From positions 2,366,037 to 2,430,036 of the forward strand of contig SSNP01000050.1 of NCBI GenBank assembly GCA_006937955.1: DNA of 64,000 nucleotides. Direction: 5' to 3'. This document shows positions 10,601 to 23,900 of this stretch, piece by piece; the stretch's first letter is position 1, and every line of letters begins with the position of its first letter. A program made the translations under genes and the position numbers. The DNA is from Pachypanchax playfairii (taxonomy: Eukaryota > Chordata > Actinopteri > Cyprinodontiformes > Aplocheilidae). The notes under the pieces were generated by a model, which worked only from the letters and a program-made list of their open reading frames with translations, was not told the DNA's origin and searched no databases.

Positions 10601-13600
10601 CCTACAGAAAAAAGAGAAAGAGGCAACGGTATATGTGTGTGTCTGTGTATTTTTGCCTTATCTATATATATTTGTGTGTGTGTGTGTGTGTGGGGGGGGG
10701 GGGGGGTTTGTATTTCTGACCTCCTGGGGACCCGTTTCCTGACTTTTACTATCTTTCTGGGGTCCGAGGGTTCTTGTGGGGACCGAAGCCTGGTCCCCAT
10801 GAGGGGGACTCCCCTTTTTAGGGTTAGGGGTTAGGTTTATAGGTATGGTGTGAATGGAGTTTTAGTTAGTCTTAGGGTTAGTTATAGATCAGTAATGGTT
10901 AAGGTTAGTAAAAGGGTTTGGGTTAGGTATAAATCTAGTTACTAAAATCAATGGAAGTCAATGGACGGTCCCCATAAGGATAACAAAACACACTTTGTAT
11001 GTGTGTGTGTGCGTGTGCGTGTGCGTGTGTGTGTGCGTGTGCGTGTGTATTGCAAAATTCTGCAAGAAAAAGCCGTGCGCAACCCAAGTGGTACTCAAAT
11101 TTTTTTGACAAGGTTGGCAGGTCTGCACTTGTAAGGGTTGCCTTCTCCTCACATTCATGTCATGTTTGAAATGGTTGGGACAGAATCGGGGCTTAAAGCT
11201 GAAATATGCTTCTGATCTGACCACAGCTGAGTTGATGACCAGGTGGGAAGTGAGGGGCATCATGTTCAGTGCTGTAATCAGCTGCTCTGATACTGGTTTC
11301 ATGTGTGTAAACACACATCATCCATGAACTTAGCGGGCTTGATCAGTTTATCTGTGAGGCGAACATCTTTGTGGTATTATTACAAAATTTTACGTCAAAA
11401 AAGCCAAAAAAAGCAACAACATCTTGGAGCCATTTCTTACTTTTTTTAGTTTGGGAACATTTAACTGTCTGGTTAGAGAAAAACAAACATCTCTGTGACT
11501 CTATATGTTCATTACGTTTGACTGCAGTTAAAGCTGCTATACTTTATTTGCATAACAAATTAGCTTAATATATTTTTTTCATGCCCATTAAAAAAGGGTT
11601 TTAACACAGCATGGAGAAAAATATGTTGTGAAGATTTAAAAAAAAAAAAACGAAAAAAAATAATTTTGTGGTTCTCCCGTATTTGTCTAAAAACATCAAC
11701 CAATCAAATGGTTCGGCCCGGAAGGAATGATTGGACAGTCTCTCCAGTCATACGGACTTCCGCATTTATTTGGTTTCTGTGCTCCTTAGAAAACTGAGAC
11801 GTATTACGGCAGCACACCACTGCTGGGAGTGTTCGCCTCTCTACCATGTCACAGCAGGAGAAACAGTCACCGGCTGGTTTCGCGTCAGGTTCAGAACAAA
11901 GTAACAATTAATGTCAGTTGTTCGTTGTTATATTGTTTTCACTTACCGGTGATTCCGCCATGTTACGGTACTTGAATGAACTGCGGACCAGTGTCTTGCA
12001 CTCGGTCGTCTTCTGGGGCTACGCGTGTTTCCAAACCTGCGGGGGTGTGGCTTAGGAATTCTACCCGACGGGAGGGGCTGAGAGTTCTGTGACTTTGTTG
12101 ACAGTCTAAGCTAGGCAATTTGAAATCAGGGATATCAGCTTTAAACAAACAGGTTTGTATTCCCATTTTAAATATAAATGTGCTTATTTGCATTTGGATA
12201 GTAACATTTGTTTTCTTGCTCTTTCTCTATTTGTTACTTAGATTTTGTTGCTGTTTTTACATGATCTGATCTTAAAGAATTTGAACTACAAGCTTCAGCT
12301 AAAGAAAAAGACTTTCCAAGAAGTTTGTCGGGAAAACTGCAGACATTAAAGTCATCACATGATGCCTCGCCTGAACACTTCAAGACTGTACAGAATCTGT
12401 AAACAAGACTTTATGATCAGGATTACAAGGCTGTGTGATTATGGCAAAAAAATCATAATCAGATTTACTTTTATTCAAAACTGAAATTATAATTAAAGTT
12501 ATTAACATAATATTTGTTTAAATGTAGATTTTCTGAGCAGTGGGAGATATAATGATATTGTGATAGTGAAGAATTGGAACATTTTGATTGGCTAAAGCAG
12601 AAAGATCACAGATCTGTTAGGTTAAAACGGAGCACATTAACGTGCTCATCAGACTGTTATACCCAACACTACATGTGGACAGTGTGCGTTCATGGTCAAA
12701 AGCAAGTACTGCTAAAGATGTTTACTTTAAAATCAGCTCTGTCATTGTTCTGTTAATGTGACTTCTGTGAGCTGATGATTGACTCGATGTTTAGGTTAAT
12801 TCTTATTTGTGATGATCTCACCTGTTAGCATAATACAGCTATTGCTGCATCTGTTTATACCTGTTATGTTGCTTTCAAAATGATTTTTGGCCTAAATTCT
12901 CCTTCATTTTGGGACTTTCTCTGCTTGTTTTGTTTTTGGTTAAATGGTGCTGTTGTTCAGTAAATTGCCAAGTAGTTAGAAAACCGTCAGTAACTAAAGT
13001 AATGTAAAGAATCAAGACAAAATTATAGTCAGGATTTCATTGTAAAATCATGATATTTTTGTCTCTTCTTGGTTGTTCAGAGTGTTTTTTCATAGATGTT
13101 TGTGTTGTGGAGAACGTCGCTGAGACTTTGCTACTTCTCCCTCTCTGTCTCTGTATAATTGCTCATAGGTCACTCTGTGTTGAATTTCAGGGAGTTGGAC
13201 GTGTTTGTTGTGCTACCGAGTGCTGCAGAGTCCTCAGAGTAGCAAATCTTACTCACAATGTGATTTAGATGAACATCTGCGTCTCCAGATCCTAAGTGTT
13301 CCCACTGAACTGAACTGACTATGTTTAGAAAACAAAAAATATACATATATAGAAGATTTAAATTCTATTTGCACATATAGCTGAGTAGCTGCTTGATATG
13401 GTCAGAATCTTGCGTTTATGTTGGATTCGTAGCTCACCTGAAGGAGCTCACAGTCATTTTGCTTTTTTTATAAACATATTTGTAACTTTGCTATTTACAT
13501 AGTTTTGTGGCACATTATTGATGGTAGGCGGTGAAAGGAGACAGTGGTTTACACAAATTTCCAGTAAACGCATATTTTTCTCAAGTAGCTGTAACAGGAT

Positions 13601-16600
13601 TTATCCTTTCTCTAGACTCCCAGTTGCTCTAAATACAAACATGATTCAGAAAAAATAGTTGTTGAAATCAGCTGATTAACATAATAAAGAAATGCACGAA
13701 TTACACAAAGAATTCAAAGCCCCTTAAACTGCTTTGGAAAAGTATTTGCCCCCTTACAGATTTCTTCTGTTTTGGTTGATTTGTCACATACATTTTAATA
13801 TCCTTTTGGACTCCAGTGATCCACAGTTAGAGTCATTGTCCACATATGGAGAAAACATGGAACAGAGTGATCTTAATTACTTCAAGAGCGATGACTCATC
13901 CAGGAGGTCACAATCTAATCAGAATAACTAAAGCTCTGCAGCTCTTAGTTAAGATCTGTTTTTATGCTTAAACAACTAGAAAGAGACGAGGCAAAAATTG
14001 CATCCTCAGATTTGCCAAAAAACCTCTTGATGATTTCCAAGACTTTTGGGAAAATATATAGAAGTGGAACTTTTGGAAAGGTGTGTCTCGTGACATGCAG
14101 ACAGTAAAACGTGATGGTCTGCATCTGATTTGCTGCTTTACGCCGGGCTCACACTGCATCCGGATCCGGTCCGGTGCGGACCCCGCAGGTATTCCGTTAG
14201 ATTAAAATCCCTTTTGAAGGCTCACACTAGCTCCGTGCGGTGCGGGTCCGGTTACGGAGGCTGTACGGCACTACGGAAAAGAATCCGCAAGGATCAATTT
14301 TTTCCGGACGCCGGAGTCACTCCGCGTCAAGTTTGATGAAATCTGACGAACTATACAGGAAGTGTGGCTTGAATATCCGGTGTTTTTTCAAAATAAACGA
14401 GTGTACAAACAATTGTAACTTGACTCTTCTTTTTAGACAGCACACGCGCTAATAGGAAATGTAAACATTACATCACACCCGGTGACACAGGGTCCCGAAA
14501 GCCTGCAGCACAACACATTTTCACACATTTGCTAAATAATGGACGTGTTCTCGTGTGAAGTCCCGACAAAACGATAACCCACGTGAACTTCTGTTCTCGC
14601 GGGTGACGTTTTACGCACCCAGCACCGGAGCTGACCGCACTCCCTATCTGGAGCAGATGTGAGTGGTAGCTTGCGGAAAAACCGCACCGAAGCCGGACCG
14701 AAGCCGTTCCGTAGGCAGTGTGAGCCCGGCGTTAGGACCTGGGTGACATGTTACTATTGATAGAACCATGAATTCTGCTCTCTACCAGAAGATCTGAAAG
14801 GAGAATGTCTGACTCGCTTGAGTTATGCAGCAAGATAGAGATCCAAAACACACCAACAAGCTCTGAATGGCTAAAAGTACTAAATAAAAGTATTGGAGTG
14901 GTCTAGTCAAAGTATGGACTTAAATCTAATTAAGATGTTTGCAGTATGACCTCAAACAGGAAGTTAATGCTCAAAAACTCTCCCTTGCAGTCGAATTAAA
15001 ACTTTTCTGTAAGGAAAAGTGGGCTAAATTTCTTCCACAGCAATATTACTGCAAATGTTTACTGCAACTAGTTGTTGGATTTATAGGGCAATTCCTTTTT
15101 CCACAAATGGCCAGGTTGGTTTGGATAGTTTTTTATTTACTTACCAATAAAAAATCTTCATTTTAAAACTGCCTTTTTATTCACGCAGGTTAACTTCATA
15201 TGATATTACCATTTATTTTCTAATCTGAAATATTTATGTGACAAAACAGAAGAAATATTTAAGAGGGTAAATACTTTACATCTCATAAAGTTCTAACTAC
15301 ACATTGGATTTTCTCTTGCTCTTAAGAAAGGATTGCAAAATCATCCTGTCTGCCATCCCTTCTCTTACAACTTCCTGTTTATGCAAGTTCTCAGACTCCC
15401 AAACAGAACACGTTTCACTTTATGCCATGCATCAGTCTAACTCACCTGGCTGGACTGGTTAAAGTGGTTTTTCTTGCTGTAGTGTCTGTTGATTAACTGA
15501 CGTGGACAGGTTTTTTGTTTTGGAGTTATTGCACACTGGCTTATTGTCTCCCTGCCATTAGAAATGTTTCCTCTTTTAGAACTTGACATATATGTTTGAT
15601 GTGTTCCTTCCCTCCGGCTTGGCCAGGCGATCTATTCACGGGGTTACACCCCCAAGCTAGCTTACATTTCTCATCTATTCTCTCTTTCTCTTATCTTGTT
15701 AGTCAAGTTTCAGTGAATAAGGAGAGTGAGGTTTCACCCGGTCTTTAAGCTGAGTAATATCATTTTACTGAGACACATAAAAGCAGTGGAAACATGCACA
15801 CTGTGTGCTGTGTTCTGGGTAATTTCTTAATGCAATAATCCATGTGTGCAGTGTAGTATTGATAATAAAGACTGTTGTGTTTATGATGTATTTTCCTCTT
15901 TGATCTGCATGTTTACTGTCTTTACCGATTACCTAACAAATCTATTATGTTTTTCCTCATTCTGTCACAGTATTTGTGTCATCATGTTGTTGAGTCCATA
16001 ATTTGTAATCGTTTGTTATTGTGACCTGGATGATTTAGCTTAAGTTGTCTTTTTTAAGCAATAATCCTACCTGCTTTGGTCACATTACATCGTCTTCCTG
16101 CTTCCCGTCTTGTAAACATAGCCTGGAAAAGCTAGCTTTGCAGTTTCCCTGTCCTGTGGAAAAAAGGAAAAACATGTTGGACTACTTCTGTGGTTCCCGC
16201 TGGTTTTACAGAAGGAATGTCTCTAAATGGTGAATGCTTTGGAGAACATGAGAGTGTATCAAAGAGTGCTGAAGGGCACATTAGCAATAAGTGTTCACAG
16301 ATGTTGGTGAAAGTTTATCTTCTCTGTACATGTGACTGGAAAAATAGTTTCCTGGAAATCCTTTAGACAGCGGAAGCTTGATTTTCAGTGCTCCTTTCCT
16401 TATTTACCTCTGTGTTTGTGGCCTCGAGCTTTGGATGCGGTCTTGGCGTGAGAGGAGGCTCAGACACATTCACTGCCGTAGTTGGAACTTCACTCCATGT
16501 TCAAACAAGCAGTTTCAATTTATTTTTTTGTGTTTGGGGGCGTATTTACTGTTGGCTGGGGAAGTCGTTCACCCTCTGTGCTGGAGCGTTACGCTCACGT

Positions 16601-17865
16601 GTAGCTTTACCCTCTGAGTGGGTCATCAGATGGTATGTTGCTGAAAATAATTGCTGGGTGTGTCTTTGTGGAACAGCTGCTTTTGTCCAGTAGCACCGTG
16701 TCTCCAGTAATCCTGGCAGTCAGTGGTGACCTTGGCAAGGCCATGTTGAATTGAAATATACACCAGCTATTTCGTAATAACTACAGTTCTGCCAAGTCAC
16801 ACCCTCTTTCTCTCGCTTCACAATTTTGGCTGATTGGCTTGGAGACAGACATAAACACTGCCTGTTGGCCCTTCGTTTCCTCAGGGGCTGCTGGGTAATG
16901 ACACAGAATAGACCCACTGCTATATACAAACCTTGTGCACACAAAGCTGTGGATAAAGTTTGTGAGCAAATATGCAGTTTGTCTTTTATTAGTGTAGCTG
17001 AATGGGCTTTAAAGTGATGCATCTTTTTCACTAATGAGGGCAGAATTTGTTCTTTTGGAGAACAGTCTTAGTACTGAAGAATACTGAATTCTTCTACTTG
17101 TAAGCTTTTAATGTTTGTTTGCATGTCTTCTACCTCCATAATGTGTTATTGTACCCAAATTACAGATAAAGCTGCACTTATGCACATATTTATTTGGAAT
17201 CCTATAACAGATTTTAGAATAAGTGACTGAAATATGGTCTGCTAAAACTACAGACCAGTTCTAAAGTCCTCTGTGACAGTTTAAGGTCAAATTTCTGTTT
17301 GTAATGGTCATGCTTTCAGTGAAAACAAACCTCTATTTTAAAATAAATTAATAAAGCTGCTACGTTTGTAACAGTTAAGAGATGTTGCAGCTCACCAGCT
17401 TTGCTTTGAAGCTCGGAGGGAAACGGTTTGAGGACGAACGAAATCACTCAGTATGTTTACACAGTGCTGGGAAGACTCACATTATTGCATCAGTATGACA
17501 TTACCTGGACTTTTAAAATACATGCAAACATTTTAGTAAAATTGTGCTGCATTGAATTGCTATAAGTCAGACTAACACACCCAGATAATGTGCTTAAGAG
17601 TCAGTCCTGCATGTATATATTCATTCATACTCAAACTGACCTAGATGCTCTGAACATGCTCCACTGATCCCGCCATAAGCTTTGACCCAATATTGCAAAC
17701 AACATGGAAAATCCCAAAAGCTTGCATTACTTAAACAAGTCGTAAAGCTGCCTAATGTACCTTTTCATGTTGTACCAGTTTGACTCAAGATAAACAGTTT
17801 CTGTCATTTTGAAACCAAATGGAAAGGTGGACATGCCACATTTGAGGAGTTGGAAACATTTAGGT

Positions 17866-17939
<74 letters not shown>

Positions 17940-20900
17940 TTTTTTTGCATTTATATATATGCATGTGACATGGTTTGATAAAATATTCTGTTTAACCAGG
18001 AAAGTTGTTTTATATATATATATTTGATTATTATTAGTCTAACAATGACTCTGGTGTTGTATAAAAAGCAAATAAATAAAACTGTGTTCTGTTGAAAATA
18101 GAGCTTTTATTTTAATTTTGTAAGTTTCTTCATCAATCTGTTTTATTGCATGTATTGAAAAAGTTAAAACTGTTATTTCTGGGTTGTTTGTGTTTGTGTC
18201 AGGCAGAGAGCTGCAACTGCAGCCCACCACTGATGCAGTTGCAGAATTGTTGACAATTTGTTGTTTTTATGTGTCTTCTGAAGCATGAACGAAATAATCT
18301 TTCGATGTACAAAAGCATAGCACAAATTAAAATATTCACTTGAAATGTTTGAAGGGGGTTAAGTGGTCTAATGGCTTGTAAAATCACTTTACAAATACCT
18401 TTTGTTGGTATTGGCTTTTTTAGTGTCGTGTTAGAAATCTTTACTGCAGATATTTGATGTTCACTCATCGTAAAGACTTATTAGTTCTAGTTCTTCACAA
18501 AATTTAGTAAATAAAATTACATTTGAGAGTGTAGTTATAATGTCTGACATATGAATGTTCATCCTAATAAAATGCATTAAAATGCTTCTGTGTTCTTCCT
18601 CATGTTGCAGAGAAACCAGGTCCAGAGAGGAAGCGCATTAAAAAGGAGCCCACAAACACCCGGAAGCCGTTTGGAATGGGGATGCCAGGGATCCGGGCCG
18701 GGTACCCCGTCTCTGAGCGGCAGCAGGTGGCCTTGCTCATGCAAATGACAGCTGCGAAGTCCGTCAACAGTCCAGGTGCGTGCTTATCATTTAGGCCACG
18801 TCTTCCGTGGACCGGTGGCGGAAAAGAAAAAGGGGATGGGATGGAGCGTTATATGTAGGGAGTGTTTGTGGGAGAGCTGTATGCGTAGGTGGATTACAAG
18901 TGAGCCAGATGGGGGATGAGTCACAAGTTTTTAATGTTTTTGTTTATTTTGTAGCTCTTATGCATTTTGCCTGCTGAGTTGTGGCCACTTTTTCAGGCAC
19001 AATTGGTTTTGGGCATCAAATGGTATAAAATACAAATGAATTGTCATCAGAATGTACATTTAAACATTTAAGTCATTGGTAGAAGTTTTACTGAGAAAGA
19101 GAATTTGACATTTTAGTTGATGTATTTTTATAAAATGCAACATGTACGGAAATGAAACCATCTCCGCTGTTGGCATTGCGTTTCTCTGGAACTGATGGCG
19201 CAATCTCAGAATTAGAGCCAAATAACAGCAGAAAGCTTCATGATTTGATTGCATGCAAGTGCATGCTAGCAGTTGTTTATTGTTTATTTACCTGTTATCC
19301 ATTTAGCTCTGAGATAAATAATGAATATTAGTTCAATTGTCGGAGACCTTTAGTAAACAAAGTAATCTGCCTGAAAATGTATTAAATGCCTGTATTAACA
19401 TATTTGAGTGTGTGTCCCCTTTCTTTTTGTCTTGTTGTTGACATTTTAGATGGGATGAAATTAGTGAGGCTCAGTCTTTTATTTGTATGTTAATTCCTTT
19501 GGTGCAAGCCTGCAGCCATGGACTCAGATTAAGTGAATGTGTTTCAAATATCGTTTTGGACAATAGCTGTACAAAGTCAATAATGTAAATGTGATAAAGG
19601 CTCGAGTTTAATCCTGTAAATGTGATGAAAAAGGCTCAAGTAAAGTAGGTCTTATCACTCTGCTGGTGATTGATGGAGTGTGATTGCCCCCTTCTGGTTG
19701 TAAGATGTTCCAACACATTCTTTCACAGCAGAATGTGGAAAAGGAGAAGTAATTACAGCACATTAATAAAATGATGCCATAAGAAACAGTTTGAGAGTTA
19801 AGGTGAAACATCCATCTTCTGCCTGCAGACACAACACCAAAGCATCAGTCACAGTCCTGTCTGGGTCAGAAGGGAACGCCAAACTCTGCATCTAAAACCA
19901 AAGACAAAGTAAATAAAAGGAATGAAAGAGGAGAGACTCGACTGCACAGAGCAGCAATCCGAGGAGAGGTGCGCCGCATCAAGGAGCTCATCAGCGAGGG
20001 AGCTGATGTGAATGTAAAAGACTTTGCAGGTGAGAAGCTTGATGTCTTTACTGCCCTGTACTTTTAAAGTACGGCAATATATATATTTCTGTTTACATGA
20101 TACAATCTTTTTTTTGGTGTTTTCCTAGGCTGGACTGCATTGCATGAAGCATGCAACAGAGGATACTATGATGTGGCAAAGCAGCTGCTGGCAGCCGGAG
20201 CTGAAGTTAACACCAAGGGTCTGGATGATGACACCCCTCTGCATGACGCATCCAACAATGGACATTTCAAGGTATATTATAAACCAAAATCTGTTCATGT
20301 TCAAATTCACTCAACACTGTTTGTTAAAAAGGAAAATCCAGTTCTGAAGTGAAAATGATTCTTTTTTTTTAACGTAAATAAAAAACATCTACTTGTTTCC
20401 AGTCTGTGTTTCTGATTGTGAAGGTTTCTTTTCTTTGTTTTGTTTTTCATTAAAACTCAATTTTCAACTTTTGTTAGTCGTTCTTTACTTTTATACTGAC
20501 GTAGGATCGTTCATGCGCATGAAAAAAACTTCTTCCTTAAGTCCAAATTATAGGACTAGTTAAAAAGTTTAATTTAACTCCAGTTAAATATTTGTTTTAT
20601 CCTGTTTCAGGTGGTAAAACTACTTTTACGATATGGAGGGGACCCACGTCAAAGCAACAGGAGGGGAGAAACACCGCTTAAGGTTGCCAGCTCTCCAACA
20701 ATGCTTAATCTGTTGCTGGGCAAAGGCACTTACACCTCAAGTGAAGAGAGCTCAACAGGTAAATATTTCAGGCATTCCTTTAATTCACTGTTATGTTAAA
20801 TATTCCTGTATTTGGCATTTAAATGGTGTATTGATCTTGCTTTTGTTTATGTTTTACAGAATCTTCTGAGGAGGAAGATGCACCCTCATTTGCCCCCTCA

Positions 20901-23900
20901 AGTTCTGTAGATGGCAATAACACAGACTCTGAGTTTGAGAAGGGCTTGAAGTTAAAAGGGAAACTCGCAGAAGCTCCTAAATCTTCTGTCACACCCGTTA
21001 AAGATGAATATGAATTTGACGAAGATGATGAGGAAGAGCGTGTCCCACCTGTTGATGATAAACACCTCTTGAAAAAAGACTTCCGAAAGGACTCGATCAG
21101 TAAGACCAACAGCTTCATCTCTATTCCCAAGATGGAGGTTAAAACCTATTCCAAAAGCAGCTTGCTCACACCAAAGAAAACTGTCAGGCGAATCATCTCT
21201 GACAGTAACAGTTCAGATGAGGATGACAGGACGTTGTGTTTCACACCGGCGCCCACACCACGGCAACAAGCCCAGCAAACGAATACCAAGACTAGAGACT
21301 CTGGCAGCATGAGCTCTAAACAACAAAAAGACAAAAATAAAGTAAAAAAGAAGCGGAAGAAGGAGAGTAAAAATAATGTCAGTAAAGAAGTCAAGTTTAG
21401 TAAAGTCAGTGACAAATTCTGTACATCTGAATCTGACTGTGGAGATCTGGAGAGTGAGGATGATAAGGGCTCAAATAGTATAAAAGACTCTTCTACAATT
21501 AATCTTAAAGAATCCTCTGGTTTTAATGCATCATCCTCTTCTTCACACGGAAACTTGAACTCTCAGAAACAAGCTCCATCTTTAGCAGAGCAGCATCCGA
21601 AGCAGTGGAGGACAGATGGCTGGAAGACGGTGTCGTCTCCTACGTGGTCAGATGTCAGTTCTCTCTCAGATTCAGTCAGAACAAGACTGTCCAGTGAATC
21701 TGAGTACTCCTCTGCTGATTCAAGTGTCGAGTCAATAAAGCAGGTTAAGAGGAAAGCACAGGAGAACAAGAAGAAGAACAACAATGCACACAGTAACACT
21801 GTAGACAAGAAAAATTCGGAGCTCTATAAAAACTCTACTGCAGAAAGTGCCATCTCCAAAACTGATGTAGATGGCAAAGTGATCAAAAAGCATAAAGCAA
21901 AGCACAAGCATAAAAGTAAGGAAAAGGACAATGCTCCTAGTCTGGTGCTTAATCAAGACATGAATGAAAAATTTGTTAAGAGCTATTCTTTTGAATTTGA
22001 TGATTCAAGGCAAAAGTCTTTAATTGTTGAGTCCGAATCCACATCTGAAAGTAAGGTCAAACTATCCAAACACGACAAAGACCATTCAAAAAAGGACGAG
22101 AGGCTTTCAAAAGTCAAGTCTGAGGATAAGGATTGGTCATCGGGTAAAGATACACATAGAATGACAAAAGAGGAGAAAAATAAGAAAACAAAGGACATCA
22201 ACAAGGAAAAGGCAAATAAGGAGGAGAGAGACAAACCTGTAAAAATTGAGAAGGAAAGAAATTTTAAAGAGAAACACAAGGAAGATAAACAGAAAGCTCA
22301 CAAAGATGAGAAGAAGAAAAAGTCCAAGGAGAAGTCATCCTCAAAAGCAGACAGAAAAAATGAGCAGAAGGAGGAGAAGCATCTCAAGACAGACAAGGAG
22401 AAAAACACCAAGGAGGAGAAGGAGAAATGTAAAAAAGACAAAGCACCGAAAGAAGAGTCTGAACATGAAGGCTACGATGTCAACAATCGGTTCCTCAACC
22501 TGGAAGACACAAAACTCAGCGCATCTGATGACCATCATGACAGATGGGGCTCTGAGATGTCCTCTGATTCCTCTAGCTATGGAGATGATAGCTGGGATGC
22601 TCCTGTCAAAGAAGTCAAAGAATATAAATCCAACAACACCGTTAAACTAATTGTTGAAACTGTTAAAGACGAGACAAGGAGAAAAGAAAATAAAGTCAAG
22701 GACAAGAGGTTGGAGCACAGTGACAAAAAATCAGAGAAAGAAGCCAGCTCCAAGAAAAAAGAAAAAGACTCCTCAGAAAAAACGAATGAAAAGAAGAAAG
22801 ACTGGTCTGAAAAAACAAAGCTGAACTCCAGTCACTCACTCGAGAAAGACAAGAAGCGGAAAGACTCATCCGACTTAGTCAAAGATAAAAAGGACAAAGA
22901 TTCTCTTGACAACAGTAGAGACCATAAAGATTCTCATGAAGGTATCAAGGACAGAAAAGATCTAAAAATTAAACAGGAATCGATCAGCGATGCATACGGC
23001 AGCGATACCTTCTTTAAAGATATTGATACTGTTGGGAAATCATGTGATATCAGAGAAAGAAATCACTCTGGAAAGGAGAAAGAAAAGAAGAGTGATGGAA
23101 TGGAGAAGAGAGAAAAGACAAAAGCTGACAAGTACAAAGAAAAAGCAAAAGATCGAGGAGCTGATCACGAGAAGGACAAGAATGAGCGAAGCTTCAATGA
23201 GAAAACCATCAAGGAGAGAGATGAAGACCGGGGCACCAAAGACAAGAAGGATGGATCCAAAGAAAAACACAAAGATTCACACGGTAAAGACAAAGATCGT
23301 AAGATGTCTTCTGAACAGACAAAGGACAAAAAAGACAAGTCCTCTCAAGACAAACATGCTGACAGAGAGAAAGATTTTCTAGAAATAAAGAAAGAGGAAA
23401 AGAAGCCAGAAAAAATCCGTGAGAAAACATGGTACAAAATAGCGGACATCTTCACAGATGAAAGTGACGACGAGGAGGACAGCTACAACAGCAGGACTGG
23501 ACTTGTATTGAGTTCCACCAGAAAAGACTCGACACCTGATCCGGATGAGCTGGATCACTTCCTCTCGGAAAAAATAAGAAAATCTTCTGCAGAGACTAAA
23601 CATAATACAGAAAAATCAAAAGACAAAGAACACAAAGAAAAGAAGAAAGACTCTGGTAAAGAGCGGAAAGGCTCCCTGGAAAAACACAACAAAGACAAGA
23701 AGGATTCAGTTGACTCAAAATATAAGGAAAGGAAAGATAGATCCTCGGTGGACTCAAACCAAGACAAGAAAAACAAGCAGAAGATGCTGGACAAAAGGGA
23801 CACAAGTGAGGAAAAGACAAAAAGCAAATACAAAGACAAGCAGGACCATTCTAAGGACAGGAAACCCTCTAAAGGCAGTGGTGAGAATGAAAAGTCCCTT

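Larger units (their letters stand above)
8017..18610 (+). other. Large ankrd11 intron (10.6 kb)
   Basis: It lies between coding exons 2 and 3 (donor GT 8017, acceptor AG 18609-18610). It holds several repeats listed separately: the GGTTAGG-rich repeat, a Tc1-like relic with a Harbinger-like insertion, and a TA microsatellite. It also has two CpG-richer patches (about 9980-10330 and 11700-12070) that could be alternative promoters or old transposon pieces. No family-supported coding exon was found. Confidence 0.75.

Noticed and set aside
10800..10940. GGGTTAGG blocks as an interstitial telomere array
   Set aside because: The units are irregular and belong to an interspersed repeat also present at 54641-54930.
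11000..11314. Minus-strand frame with a long His-Thr run
   Set aside because: The run is a translated TG/CA microsatellite, and the rest matches no protein known to me.
17727..18027. Tyr-Ile repeat reading frames on both strands
   Set aside because: They are produced by the TA microsatellite and have no start context, splice partner or family match.
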